From assembly GCA_021234155.1 (NCBI GenBank), contig JAJEKV010000055.1, forward strand, positions 6,497,017-6,561,016: a stretch of DNA of 64,000 nucleotides. Direction: 5' to 3'. Below the pieces are notes generated by a model. That model saw only the letters and a program-made list of their open reading frames with translations, did no database searches and was not told the origin of the DNA. This stretch comes from Isoetes taiwanensis (lineage: Eukaryota; Streptophyta; Lycopodiopsida; Isoetales; Isoetaceae). Made by a program: the position numbers and the translations under genes. This document shows, one piece after another, positions 51,087 through 61,650 of this stretch (positions within the stretch are counted from its first letter, which is position 1; each line of letters begins with the position of its first letter).

Positions 51087-52703
51087 TGTGACGTTCCAGG
51101 GGAATATACGCTATATATACGTATATTCCTGGACCCGTCACCATACAAGTCTACCTGAGTAGCCTTGTATGCATTGGAAAGTGGCAAGGGGTGCACATCT
51201 AAGTTAATTGTTTAACTTAGATAACCTTAGGATAAGACCCATTTCCACATGGCCTTATCCTATTGGGCAACCGCCACACGGCCTCATCCTAGTGGTGCCA
51301 CGTGGCATCCCATGTGGACCCACACCTATATGAGCTCTAACCCTAACCCTAGACCTTTTTTCCCTGACCTAGCACCTAAACCCTCATCCACGCGCCCGAA
51401 ACTCCGCTTTCAGCATCGTCGTCGTAGCCTAGCTCGGAGCAAAGAGCCCCCGGAAGGTGTGTATGATCAAGAGGGAGCAAGTCTTCGAGCCACGTCAAGG
51501 AGCATGGAGACGCCAGGGATGGGACAAGCACTTCTGGAGGAGGTAGGTTGAGTAGAGTCCATGTTAGTTCATCTGGGAGTTAGCACTCCAGATGGGTTAG
51601 TATTTCGTAGCTAGAGTAGAGCCACCCTAGATCCTTTGTTGAACATCTTGAACCCTAATCAATGAACCCTAACTAATAGTTAGATATGTATGATTAGGTT
51701 AAGATGTTCATATGATATTGTTCATGATGATTATGGGATGATGGTTGATCATGTTTGTTCCTCTTGTGTTGGGAAGGGGGGTAGAGACCTAGGGCCATAT
51801 GTAGTATGTTCCTAGTATAGATCCCTTAGTTCCTATTAGATTGCGGCCTGTGCATAGGAACCCACCGGGCTATGGAGGCTATGATGTGACTCAGCACTAC
51901 ACAACGGGGCTAGAGGCAATGCGGAGGGAGGATCCCTGCCGAGTGGGGGCTACGGGGGATCCCATAGTGAGCTAGGCTTATGGTCGGTCACTTCGTGTGG
52001 GCCGAGCATGGGTCTGACACCTCCTGGGGCGATGGTGTCGCCCTGCCTCTCAAGAGTTGCAAGTGTCGGCTTGGCTCTTGTTTTGGGGGTTCACGGGTAT
52101 GAATCGCGGTGTCGCCACGATTCTTCTAGCCGCCTGCGGAACCTCTAGACCCCGGAAGGGGAGATGCAACCCTTCCTCGCCTCGACGGACCGTGGAGATG
52201 CAACCCTGGAGTAGTCCCATGGGTGATGCCATGGGATTGCATATCCGGAAGGTTAGAGAGTCATGCCGAGCCTGATCTAGCCCATCCGCAAAGTATGCAT
52301 GGGAAGGGCGATGGAGTGGTCAACCCTAGCCATTGTCTCATGCCAGCCCCGCCATTGTTATGACTCGGTTACCGCTTCATCTTGAGGCCTATCCAGTTGG
52401 TCGACTTCCTTATGTGTCCGATCCACGCAGGAGCTCTCACGCTTTATGGTATGTGGTTATGTTCTTTTGCACCTTTGATATGTGATGGACTACCCTTCGA
52501 GGTAGTATTTGTATTGTTGATGCTAGTTCTCGACATGTTTATCGCCTATTGTTATAGGAGCCCATAGGGGAAGGGCGCCAAGACACCTTACGCGGTCCCT
52601 CCCCGCACTAGGGTCACCTTAGAGTGTGGGGTAGACGGAAGGTCTGCGGGCGGTATTGGAGCGGATGGGATTTCCGCCGGTGTACCTGACCCGATATTTA
52701 GCA
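51087..52703 (+). repeat. 5-prime LTR of gypsy element 2 (single copy in window)
   Basis: Starts TGTGACGTTCC at 51087 with a strong hairpin at its tip. A TATA-like CTATATGAG at 51326-51334 is followed at once by CTAACCCTAACCCTAG (51337-51352). A ...TTTAGCA end at 52703 precedes the primer-binding-like site at 52717 by 13 bp. The exact 3-prime border is uncertain because no second copy is available. Confidence 0.6.
51089..51140 (+). repeat. Hairpin at the LTR tip
   Basis: CCAGGGGAATATACG (51096-51110) pairs with CGTATATTCCTGG (51120-51132), with a 2-base bulge. TGACG (51089-51093) pairs with CGTCA (51136-51140) outside it. Confidence 0.85.
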
Positions 52704-52716
52704 GGAGCGTCCGTAA

Positions 52717-52729
52717 TGGTATCGTGAGC
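52717..52729 (+). promoter_or_regulatory. Primer-binding-site candidate (initiator Met tRNA type)
   Basis: TGGTATCGTGAGC resembles the common plant PBS TGGTATCAGAGC, complementary to the 3-prime end of initiator tRNA-Met, with small differences. Confidence 0.6.
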
Positions 52730-53200
52730 GATGTTCTTGGTTGACCAGGAACTAGCAATCGACCATAACCCTTTGAAAGTAGTCTAACAAGCTTATAGGG
52801 GTGTGAAATAAAATTTCCACCATCGAACCCTCGAAAATAAGGGAAAATTTTTTTCTCTTAGGTAGTCGGTCCGAAATTAGCTTAAGTGTTAGACGAAGAA
52901 ATGAATAAGTCGAATTCATCTTCTAGTAAATTGTGTGGAAATTATGTATCTACATCAAATTTCACATAAAATGGGTCAAGAATCATGCCAATCGGAGACC
53001 CGAAAGTGAAAAATGGCGCTAATCCATAATTAGCACATCAAACCATTAGGGAATTCGAAAATTTAAAGTAAAATACAAAATTAATACAAAGTTAATATAT
53101 ACATTAATAATTAAATAATTACTAAATATGGTGTAATTAAGAAGGGAGGCTATAATAAATAGGGGTAATTATGGTGGGAGAATATTCCTAGGGACCCTCC
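52730..53200. other. AT-rich leader, no gene
   Basis: Non-coding, strongly AT-rich towards 53140. I see no motif apart from the TATA-like box listed next. Confidence 0.4.
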
Positions 53201-53210
53201 TTTTAAATAT
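53201..53210 (+). promoter_or_regulatory. TATA-like box upstream of the histone-like sequence
   Basis: TTTTAAATAT lies 85 bp before the ATG at 53295. It is followed by a pyrimidine-rich leader (CATTCTCTCTCC...), a layout like that of plant RNA polymerase II promoters. Confidence 0.45.
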
Positions 53211-53294
53211 CTCGACACCTCATTCTCTCTCCAACCCTTCACCTTCACCTCTCTTTGATCAGCCTTACGCCACCCATTTCTTGAACCACAAGAC

Positions 53295-53843
53295 ATGGCA
53301 CTCGCATCAAGCAAAACTCTAAAGAAAAGATCGGCTCCTAGGGCCCACCTCTCCATGGCGCAGCTAGGAAGCGATGTCAAGAAGGTCCCCGAGCACCTTC
53401 GGAAATCGGCTGAGAGGAGGAGAGCTCTCCAAGTTAGCCAGGCGGGCGACACCTATCATGCCGAAGAGGACGACCTAGCACCTCAAGCAGCCAGCCTCTT
53501 CATCGGGCGGGTACCCCAGAACCTGGGCGTCCCCACCATCTGGGGGCCTCGACGACACACCGAGGTCCAGGAACGTGCCGAAGAACAGTGGGTGGGCGCA
53601 AAGCAGCACCCAACTCAAGAGGCAGCCCTTCACACCCAAGAAGAAGGGCAAGGAAAAAGCCGGAGTGGCCGAAGAGAAGGCCGTTGTGAAGAAGAGGGAG
53701 CGAGAGGGAGCTCAGCGCGGTGAAAGAAGGACAAGAGAAGAAACGGGACCGGCCTCAAGGGACCGGGCGTTATTGAAGAGCATCGAAGAGGGAGGAGGCC
53801 CGAAGGGGGAGACGGGCGAGGAGGAGGAGGAGCAAAGATCGTG
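53295..53843 (+). pseudogene. Highly charged N-terminal ORF linked to the histone-like sequence
   Basis: The ATG at 53295 opens a 142-codon frame (SKTLKKRSAPRAHLSMAQL, rich in Arg/Lys/Glu/Gln). It overlaps a second frame (53575-53841) full of Lys/Glu (KKKGKEKAGVAEEKAVVKKR). The GC-rich, charged composition differs sharply from the AT-rich flanks. The very start, Lys/Arg-rich with an APRAHL piece, could be a distorted histone H3 tail, but this is weak. At ~180 codons before the histone fold it is far longer than a normal H3 or CENH3 tail, so another origin or a fusion is possible. Confidence 0.4.
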
Positions 53844-54094
53844 ACCCCCGACGCCAAAGCCACCCTACCCTAAGTGGCCGTAAACGACCAAAAGTGGTGA
53901 AGAAGCAGAAGGTAGGGGCGGGCATTCGCGCCAAAGCCCGATCGTGAATTCAAGCTTAAAAAATGGCGGCATATTGGGAGTACCTCGCCGTTGGACGAGG
54001 TACAACGATTGGTATTGCCGTCAAGAGGTGCAGCCGGCCGTGGAGGGCGGCAGGCAAGAAAATCAGCGAAGCCACCCCACACCTGTGACCGAAA

Positions 54095-54398
54095 AACCCA
54101 AAGGGTTCACCACGGGCCTAACGATTATAATGCGCGTTTTTAGGGAGATCAAGCACTTCCAAATGTGCACAAATCTCCCTCATAAGGAAGGCCTTCGAGC
54201 GCCTCCTTAGGGAAGTCATGCGGAGTTCCTGACCCGACATAGGATCACCCCCTCTAACGCCCCTGCTCTGCAAGAGGCTGGTGCAGCTCTTTGAGGAAGG
54301 GAATCTTCAGGCCATCCATGCTAAGAGAGTCACCCTTATGCCAAAGGACATTCACTTAGCACCAGGAGGATTTGCAGGAGAGGCCCTAGGCCTCAAAT
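54095..54398 (+). pseudogene. Histone H3-fold domain, CENH3-like, frameshifted
   Basis: The C-terminal histone fold of an H3-family protein can be read across frames: VFREIKHFQMCTNL (54145-54180; H3: ALREIRRYQKSTEL), then IRKAFERLLREVM (54182-54220; H3: IRKLPFQRLVREI), then ALQEAGAAL (54265-54290; H3: ALQEACEAYL) and [20 protein letters not shown] (54280-54340) running into PKDIHLA. These cover helices alpha-N to alpha-3 in the right order. HFQ, TNL and VTLM are closer to centromeric H3 (CENH3) than to canonical H3 (RYQ, TEL, VTIM). The end diverges after HLA, and at least two frameshifts and one stop occur. H3 packs DNA in nucleosomes; CENH3 marks centromeres. No intron is seen. The H3-family call is strong, the CENH3 call moderate. 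Confidence 0.8.
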
Positions 54399-54429
54399 TT
54401 TGTAAATTTTGTTAGAAAAGTAAAATTGC

Positions 54430-55070
54430 CATGTAATTGTGCTTCTTGTTAATATAAAAGTATTTCCTCCGTAATTAGGAAAAAATGTTGTATGCTTGAA
54501 ATTTAGGAAATAGAACCTAATTGTAGTAGAATTCTTCATTGCACTCTCTAAATATCCTAGAAATCATGACTACAACAAAATTTTGGCAAAAAAAAAAAAT
54601 CAAAAGCAAAAATTTGGGCCAACCGGTGAGACCATACGATGGCTTCTCAAGGCCCCGACGCTGGCGCTGCTCAAGGACTCATCCGATCGCCCCCAAAAAA
54701 ACATGCTTTTTAGATGTCAGGCCTGCTCAAAAATAAGTTGCTAGTTAGCTTAGAATCGCCCAACTAGCCATGTTAGCATCTTGAAATTCCCAAATATGAC
54801 CAAAAATTGGCCCAAAATAGGCCAACCGGTGAGACCAAGCCAAACGCTGTCAAGGTCCGCGACCGCTGAGGCCATCCGCTGACTCACCCGGTCAGCCCAT
54901 CTTCGACCCAAATTAGCCAAATTTAATCGATACAAACCGCCATGTAGTGTTTCTTGCTTTGCTTTGCTTAGAATTGCACTTCATGGTAGCTCAATTGACA
55001 CCCGAGCCATAGAACCAAGGTCTTCCCCATCTAGGAACCTTTTGCACTAATCCCGAGGTCAACCATAGTC
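54430..55070. other. Non-coding spacer with a diverged ~200-bp tandem repeat
   Basis: GGCCAACCGGTGAGACCA occurs at 54617-54634 and 54820-54837, each followed by related CTC(a)AAGG...GACTCA(t/c)CCG sequence. The AT-rich part before 54600 (with AATATAAA at 54453) could be the 3-prime end of the histone-like unit. Confidence 0.55.
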
Positions 55071-55080
55071 TATAAAAAGG
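55071..55080 (+). promoter_or_regulatory. TATA box candidate
   Basis: TATAAAAAGG is a near-consensus plant TATA box, followed by a C/T-rich leader. It heads the second GC-richer module (55430-56640). Confidence 0.45.
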
Positions 55081-55432
55081 GCCTCATTTGTCATTTTCCC
55101 TTCCACGTAACTGCTCCCACCACTTAGGCGATTTTTCTAACTCCCACTCGATCTTTGCAAGCCATTTTCTTGACCCTTCTTTGCTCAATGGTGCCCAAAG
55201 AACTTTGAGAGATGGTACAATGTTGTAAGCCATATCCATCGCCTTCACAATACGACCAAGCCTTCTCGTGTTTGACCACTTGTTTGATCTTCATGCAACT
55301 CGCCTAGAACACCATACTATACAGATATCATGTGCCAATATGACCAACAGTCCCCCCCTTGAGTTTAGACTACCCCTAGGGGAGGGAATTGGGTTTCTCT
55401 TGAGACACTCACACCCAAGCCTTAGGTCAGAG

Positions 55433-56640
55433 ATGGCAGGATCCAAAGGCAAGAAGCGGTATGGGATAGGACTAGGACCATGCCGAGGATTACATGACCC
55501 GCGGAACATAACAGGTATATCCTTTCATCTCGAGACCGTGCCCTCTTCATGCATTATAAGTCAATCAACAAAGTAGGGGAACCTTCCGTCAGCCCTCCTT
55601 AGACTTAGCTCCACTTGATACCCAGAGGGGCCCGGGAGCAGATCCTCAATATAGAATCCTCCGCCATGAACACCATGGCACGACATCGGGGCACCAATTC
55701 TGCGGATAGATAAAGACTACGAGCAACTAGGGGAGCAAAACCAGTGGGGAGACCAGGAGGCGACAATAAGAATGAGAGGTACATGTCGCGGCACGACGAC
55801 GACATCAGGAAGAACCCACCGAAGCCACCGGTCGCATCACAGGCTTGCTCGCCGATAGTCATCGACGGAGTTCTAGGCATGATAGCACATGGGAAAAGCA
55901 CGGACCTCATCGACTATTCATACCGGGGAGATTCCAAGGGAGTTTGGCGGAGAGACATTCTTATCTTTGGGAGACAATGTCGACATAGCGCCTATCGCCC
56001 GATAAGGAAATTCTATCGACGCCAGGAGCCTGTCATTTCGGAGGAGGAGTTCCAGCGAGATCTGAGCAACAATGCATAAACCGAGGGAGGGCCCAAGCTC
56101 AAGCCCGAACAATTCGAGCCGTGAGCATGAGGGAAGGGTCCAGTAGCATCAACTTGGACAATGCAACCAAAGATGGAGAGACCATGAAGACCTTATGGCG
56201 GTGAATGCCTACTACGGAGCCACTCAAAGGAAAGGCACGGGGATCACAGGCACAGGTAAGGGCATGGCACTACGCTACTATCTTCCAGCCCCTCAGCCAA
56301 GGGCAAATGGTAGTCTTCCACAAGGAGTTCATCCAAGGGGGAAGAATCGATTAGCACTTCTCATAGCACTCCTAAGCTTCAAAGATTCAAGATATACGCC
56401 ATGAAGATCACGCCATCCTTTTCAAGAGGTCTGTAGCACTCCATTGCCTCGACTTAAGCTTAGGGGCCACCTCGGGATGCATCACTTTCTCGTAGTAGCG
56501 AATCGCACACTGGAACTCCCGAACCGAAATGGCGCGAGCACTCGAGGGAGGATCGACAAAGGAACATCCACGCGCAACCTCGCAAAGGCCTCCGATTCAG
56601 ATGTGAAGAATTTCTTTAGGCTTTCAGGAGGCCATTGATC
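55433..56640 (+). pseudogene. Unrecognised decayed coding module
   Basis: GC-richer sequence with plus-strand frames from an ATG at 55433 (MAGSKGKKRYGIGLGPCRGL), 55744-56079 (111 codons), 56195-56404 and 56444-56638. Composition differs from the AT-rich DNA on both sides (56640-56850 drops to AT-rich again). It may be a host gene remnant or a diverged gag-like segment. I recognise no domain. Confidence 0.3.
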
Positions 56641-56952
56641 AGTTATAAGATTTCCTTTTAAGTTTTAAATTGTATTGAGTAATCTCTTTGATATTATCAT
56701 GTAATGTACTTCTATATATTAATGACTTATTATCATCTTGACTTGTAAGTGGAAATTTCACATGATTTCTTTTGTATCTAACAATGAATTAATTGTAAAC
56801 GGATACAATTGATATGTAAAAGAAATAACAAGCATTGATGATCAATCCTTGCAGCAAGGAACACCGGCTCAGGTTCCCAAGGCCAGGGCCGACAGCATCA
56901 GTGGATACCAAGGAACCTATTCGGACGTGATCAGGATGACAACAACGAGGAA

Positions 56953-58110
56953 ATGACGCCGGAGGCAATCAACGCAAGGCTGGTACAGATGAGGAATCAG
57001 ATGCATCAGCTGATCCATTGGGCCACCCCATTGATGAATGCCCAAGAATATGCACCTGCACCACCTCCACCTCCACCACTACCTCAGCAAGGCATTGAGG
57101 AAGGTCCACAGCAGGAGGGGCAAGACAACCAGGGAAATGTCAGAGACAGGAAGAGGAAAAGGAAAAACAGAAGATCTCCAACTCCACCTAGCTCCAACTC
57201 ATCGACACTTCTCGGCGGTCCATGACAGTTCTAGCTCGTAAAAGTGAGTCCCACACTCCACGTAAGAGCTGAGGCAAGGAAGGAAGATGATTATCAAAAA
57301 GAAAGTTGACAAATGCTATGAGCAATGTGTGGAAGACTAGGAAGTTGGGTCGGGTTCGTGGAAGGACAGATCAGGTATGGAGGCGTAGTTCGCTTGACGA
57401 GATGGAAGAGTTCGCAACTCTTATGGCATGAAGGATAAGGACATAGGGAAAGTTGCTACAGCAAACTTGATAGGAGCAGCTAGAACTGGTGGAAAGGCTA
57501 TGCGAAGTCTAACAAGCTCAAAAGGAACGGTTGCAGATTCAAGACCTTGAAAGACTTTTCATGCAGACATTATGTGCCTAGGTCACATACTAGCGAAAGC
57601 GCATCCAGCCAGGTTCTATAGATTGAACCGGTACATTGTCGGTTACAAAGTATACGAGGAATTTATGCGACTTAGACTCCATGTTCTGGAGTGTCGGAAA
57701 GGCAAGCGGTCGAGACTTACATTGAGGGATTGAACAGCAATATCAAAAAAGGCTAGTCCGAGCAATCAACCCTAAGTCAGTGGCAGAAGCCGAGGATAAA
57801 GCCATAAGTTTGGAAGAAGCTCCAAAGAACGCCGTGAGAGACAATCGGCCTTCAAAGGAAGGTCAACGGGACAGTACCAAGGGCAGCAATAGAGTAAGCA
57901 ATCAGCAACCACGCCATCAGGAGGCCAGCAGCAAGGGAGAGCTCAGGGTAAGAACTTTGGGGACCGTAGCCACATAATGCATCGTAAAGCATGTTAAAGC
58001 TGCATTCTAGACAGCCCCACAAAAAGAGAAGAGACAGGAATGTATTGAGAAGAAGAAGCTTTGTTTCAGGTGCTTCCGTACCAGTAGGCAATCAACCCAT
58101 GATTGCCCAT
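56953..58110 (+). pseudogene. gag: gag of gypsy element 2
   Basis: From the ATG at 56953, NARLVQMRNQMHQLIHWATP leads into a proline run (APAPPPPPPLP) and a basic RDRKRKRKNRR stretch. The middle (57240-57780) is broken into many frames. From 57780, EAEDKAISLEEAPKNAVRDN resembles the end of a retrotransposon gag domain. At 58062-58106 a damaged zinc knuckle reads CFRCFRTSRQSTHDC, where CX2CX4HX4C is expected (the first His position is shifted). Confidence 0.6.
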
Positions 58111-58269
58111 TCGCCATGCAAAAAAGCCTTTGGCGAGCTTATGGATTGGGATTCACCAACAAAAGCAGATGAAGACGACGACCAGCATGAGGCCCAGGAC
58201 TTCATAGATGGTGAGTGCCACATATGTGCAAACATTGAGTCAGATAACATTGAAAGTCGGGCCAACAAA

Positions 58270-58700
58270 TATTAAGGGCCGAGGGGATCATAGATAGCAG
58301 TCCATATCTAGTATTGATAGATACGTGGTAGCTCTCATAACTTTGCCTCTCCTAGGCTGGCTGCCCTAATGAAGAACAAGGTAGGCCGCTTGTTATGGCA
58401 AAACGGCGGCGCCATTCCGGCACACTAAGGGGAGGAGGATCACATTCGACATAGACCTTAGTGGAAGTAAGTGGCCATGGGGGGCGAGGTCATGGAGATT
58501 GGAAGGTATGACCTTATAGTAGGAATGGAGTTCCTAAAAGCCAGAAAAGCCATGATCGACCGCGACCGCAATGAAGTCGCCATGACAGCACCGGACGGCA
58601 CCAAATTCATAGTGAGAGGTAAGAAGACAAATTCTTCTATGCAAAGCAGTATTTCTTTTGAAGCGGTTAAGGAAAAGTATAGAAAGAAATAAGGTGGATT
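58270..58700 (+). pseudogene. Aspartic protease of gypsy element 2
   Basis: VLIDT near 58306-58325, then GSSHNFASPRLAALMKNK one frame over, corresponds to the retropepsin DTG(S/A)S(H)NF site. One extra base (near 58325) splits it. YDLIVGMEFLKARKAMIDRD at 58507-58565 is the usual C-terminal block. Confidence 0.75.
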
Positions 58701-58849
58701 ACATCTTGAGATTGGAGGCAATTGAGCCCAATAAGCGGGATGGAAAAATCGATCAAAGGGAAAGCAATTGCCCAAGCCGCCAGCTAGGCTTATTTCAGAA
58801 TTCAAGGATGTATTTCCTGGATGAGATCCGGCTACCACCTTATAGGGTG

Positions 58850-59760
58850 TGGAGTGTGAGATCACATTAGCACCAGATGCTAAGCCTACCAGCAAGGCAC
58901 CATACAAGATGAGCACACCGGAGTTGATTGAGCTCAAGAAGCAACTCCAGAATTGCTTGAGCTCGGTTTATTAGATCAAGTGTGTCTCCTTTTGGAGCAC
59001 CCATACTCTTCGTGAAGAAGAAAAAGATGGCGTTTAAGAATGTGCATAGACTATCGCCAGCTCAACAAACAGACGATAAAGAACAAGTATGCTTTGCCAA
59101 GGGCAGATGATTTAATGGACCAGCTCCAAGGAGCAAAGGTATTCTCCAAGATTGATTTGAGGTCAGGGTACCACCAAATAAGAATAAAAGAAGAGGATAT
59201 CCATAAGACCGCCTTCAGAACGCGGTATGGTCACTTTGAGTTTACAGTAATGCCCTTTGGATTGTCGAACGCTCCAGCAACTTTTATGCGCCTCATGAAC
59301 GACGTCTTCAGGGATTTTCTAGATGAGTTTGTCATTGTTTTCTTTGACGACATTCTAGTCTACAGCAAGTCCATCGAAGATCATAGTCAGCATTTGAGAA
59401 GGGTGTTAGAAAAGTTGAGGCGGCATCGTTTGTATGGAAAGCTCTCCAAATGCCACTTTGCTACTGAAAGAGTGGAGTACTTGGGCCATGTCATATCGGC
59501 GGAAGGAATCTCCACCGACCCCGCAAAGATCGAAGCGGTAGTAGATTGGCCAGCTCCAAAGAATGTGGCGGAAGTAAGAAGCTTTCTAGGTCTGGCAGGT
59601 TATTACAGAAAGTTCGTGAAGGACTTCGCTAAGTGGGCGTCCCCTTTGACGGACCTCACTAAGAGTGTTAAGGTGAAAGATTGGAGAACACATTGGTTAG
59701 AAAATGTTCAAGCTTCATTTGAAAAGCTTAAGGAGGCCTTAACAACAAAGCACCATTGCT
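58850..59760 (+). pseudogene. Reverse transcriptase of gypsy element 2 (best-preserved domain)
   Basis: The N-terminal part (KAPYKMSTPELIELKKQLQ) is in a different frame from the long open frame starting at 59040. That frame carries RT motifs in order: [59 protein letters not shown] (residues 101-111 from 59040; FDD is the catalytic pair), and [29 protein letters not shown] leads to RNase H. At 256 codons it is the longest open frame in the window. The polymerase copies element RNA into DNA. Confidence 0.93.
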
Positions 59761-60115
59761 GGTTCCGCGCATCCGCACAAGGACAAGATAGTAGCAATGG
59801 ATGCAAGTAAGATAGCAACAGGTGGAGTCCTTATGCAAGAAGGAAGGGTAATAGCTTATGATTCCAAGAAGTTGAACGACACCAGCAGCTATCCAACCCA
59901 TGATCGGAACTTCTAGCTATTGTCGGGGCTCTTCGTTTTGGAGGCATTATTTGCTTGGGAGGAAGTTTGATTAGATACCGATCACCGAGCCTCCGATACA
60001 TTTTTACCCAACCACTCCCCTGATCTGAGGCAAAGGAGGTGGATGGAATTCTAGAAGAGTATGACTTTGAGATTGCTTATAAGCCGTAAGTTGAATGTGG
60101 TCCCGATGCTCTTTC
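59761..60115 (+). pseudogene. RNase H of gypsy element 2 (broken)
   Basis: After a frame break at about 59760, pieces such as GGVLMQEGRVIAYDSKKLN (near 59821-59880) and SELLAIVGALRF (near 59910) match the S-R-K-L and E-R-E-L-L-A blocks. LEEYDFEIAYKP (60050-60090) and CGPDALSRRPLE (60100-60130) match the end of gypsy RNase H. At least three frameshifts are present. Confidence 0.75.
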
Positions 60116-61173
60116 TAGAAGACCTCTTGAAACCAGAATTCATTGTAATGCTATATCAACTCTTTCGAGCGGGTATGGCAAGAAAATTGAGGAGACTTTA
60201 CCATCCGATGGTGATTTCAAGGAGGTATGGGAAAGCCTTTCTAGAGAGGCTAGAACAGATAAGGAACGAGAAGCCTTCAAGCATTATAAGAAGGAAGGCA
60301 ACTTGTTGTATCATAAGCATAAGTTGTGTGTGCCCAATCATCTGGGTAAGGAAGCTAATCCTCCATGACACACACAACAGCCCAATAGCAGGGCATGCAG
60401 GGTTTATGAAGACCTACTTCAAGATTCGAAGTAGCTACTTCTGGCCGGGAATGAAGAAGCAGATAGCAAGATATATTCGCGAGTGTCAGTTGTGCCAGCA
60501 AACCAAAGCGGAGCAGCCTTCAATTCAGTGCCTTGGAACCTCTAGCGGCCGAATGCGAAGTGGGAAGTGGTAAGTATGGATTTTATCACGGGACTCCCCA
60601 AGACTCTTCGAGGCAAGGATGCATTGATGGTCGTAGTAGACAAATTATCTAAGATGGCACATTTTGTGCCTTGTAGAACTACCGATACAAAGATTAGATA
60701 TCTTTGCCAAGCTATTTGTGAAGGAGATTTTTAGGCTCCATGGCATGCCTCGGGAGATAATATCTGATAGAGATTCCAAGTTTATGAGTGCTTTTTGGCA
60801 GGATCTCTTCAGCACCATTCAGACGAAGCTCTCCATGAGCACAGCTTATCATCCCCAAAACAGATGGTCGACGGAGAGGGACGAATCAATCATTGAAGAT
60901 ATGCTTAGAAGCTTTGTGTGGAATAAGCAGTCCAAGTGGGAGGAGTACATCTTGGTGGAATTCGCCTACAATAGTGCCAAACAGGAGTCATCTCAGATGT
61001 CTCCTTTCATGGTAAATTACGGGTACCAGTGCTTAACCCCGGACACTTGGCAAAATCCCGTGTCAAAGGTTGAGGTGTCCCAACAAATGCTAGGAGATAT
61101 GCAGCAGTTGGTGGAAGAAGTGAGGGGTTACCTCCTAGCAGCAAGAAGTCGGCAGAAGAAACAAGGTTTAAAA
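60116..61173 (+). pseudogene. Integrase of gypsy element 2 (3-prime truncated)
   Basis: The zinc domain is seen in HDTHNSPIAGHAGFMKTYF (60368-60420), FWPGMKKQIARYIREC and CQLC (about 60440-60500), an HHCC finger. The core follows: [18 protein letters not shown] (60577-60630, first catalytic Asp), then HGMPREIISDRDSKFMSAFW (60740-60800, second Asp) and TAYHPQNRWSTERDESIIED (60842-60900), where the usual QTDGQTE stretch is damaged but the Glu region remains. After FMVNYGYQCLTP (61005-61040) it ends at 61173. No chromodomain or GPY/F module is present. It integrates element DNA; this copy is dead. Confidence 0.9.
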
Positions 61174-61175
61174 TG

Positions 61176-61202
61176 AAACGCACTTATTTAAGAAGTGCGT
61201 TT
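61176..61202 (+). repeat. Perfect 10-bp hairpin at the end of the pol remnant
   Basis: AAACGCACTT (61176-61185) and AAGTGCGTTT (61193-61202) with a 7-nt loop, immediately after the last integrase codons. Confidence 0.9.
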
Positions 61203-61650
61203 GAAAGATTCCCTCAAAAAAATTAGAAATTTTTAAAAAGAGCAAAAAAATAGAGGCATTCAAGTTTTTTGGATATGATTTTTGCAAAGCCGTCATGAAA
61301 ACAACACTTTTGAAGAAAAATACTCTAAAAGCATAGGACCAAAAAAAAAAAGGAAGTCAAGCAGAATTTTACGGGAGCCTTAGAATTTCCATTGCCAAAA
61401 TACATGCAATTGAAGTAGGTTGTGTTGCAAAGCGTGCATGAATACTCTCACGGTAGCAGAACACATCGTTTAGCAGAAATAAATTCTTTAAACTTTTAAC
61501 AGAGAAGAAAGCATTCGAAGTAAGTATTCATATTAAATAGTGTTACCAAAAGTTGTTACATAGCACTATCTGTATAAGGTCTTTAAATAACAGGGCATGT
61601 CACAGCCAATTTGCAGAGAATGTTTCAAGTAAGAAATAGTCAGGTGCAGC

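Larger units (their letters stand above)
51087..61173 (+). mobile_element. Ty3/gypsy LTR retrotransposon 2, 3-prime truncated, chromovirus-like integrase
   Basis: Parts in order: one LTR (51087 to about 52703), a primer-binding-site-like TGGTATCGTGAGC (52717), ~4.2 kb of non-retroviral sequence, then gag, protease, RT, RNase H and integrase (56953-61173). The pol order is Ty3/gypsy. Integrase phrases such as [11 protein letters not shown] and [18 protein letters not shown] resemble plant chromoviruses (CRM/Galadriel/Reina group). Similarity stops at 61173, before any chromodomain, and no second LTR occurs in the remaining 2.8 kb. Linking the LTR to this pol is inference from order and strand; the histone-like insert could instead mark two separate events. 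Confidence 0.7.

Noticed and set aside
52030-52275. GC-rich overlapping ORFs on both strands
   Set aside because: They lie inside the LTR of element 2 and match no protein.
55744-56079. AHGKST, resembling the P-loop of translational GTPases such as eIF2-gamma
   Set aside because: The surrounding residues do not keep the spacing or the G2/G3 motifs of that family. One six-residue match in a decayed frame is not enough.
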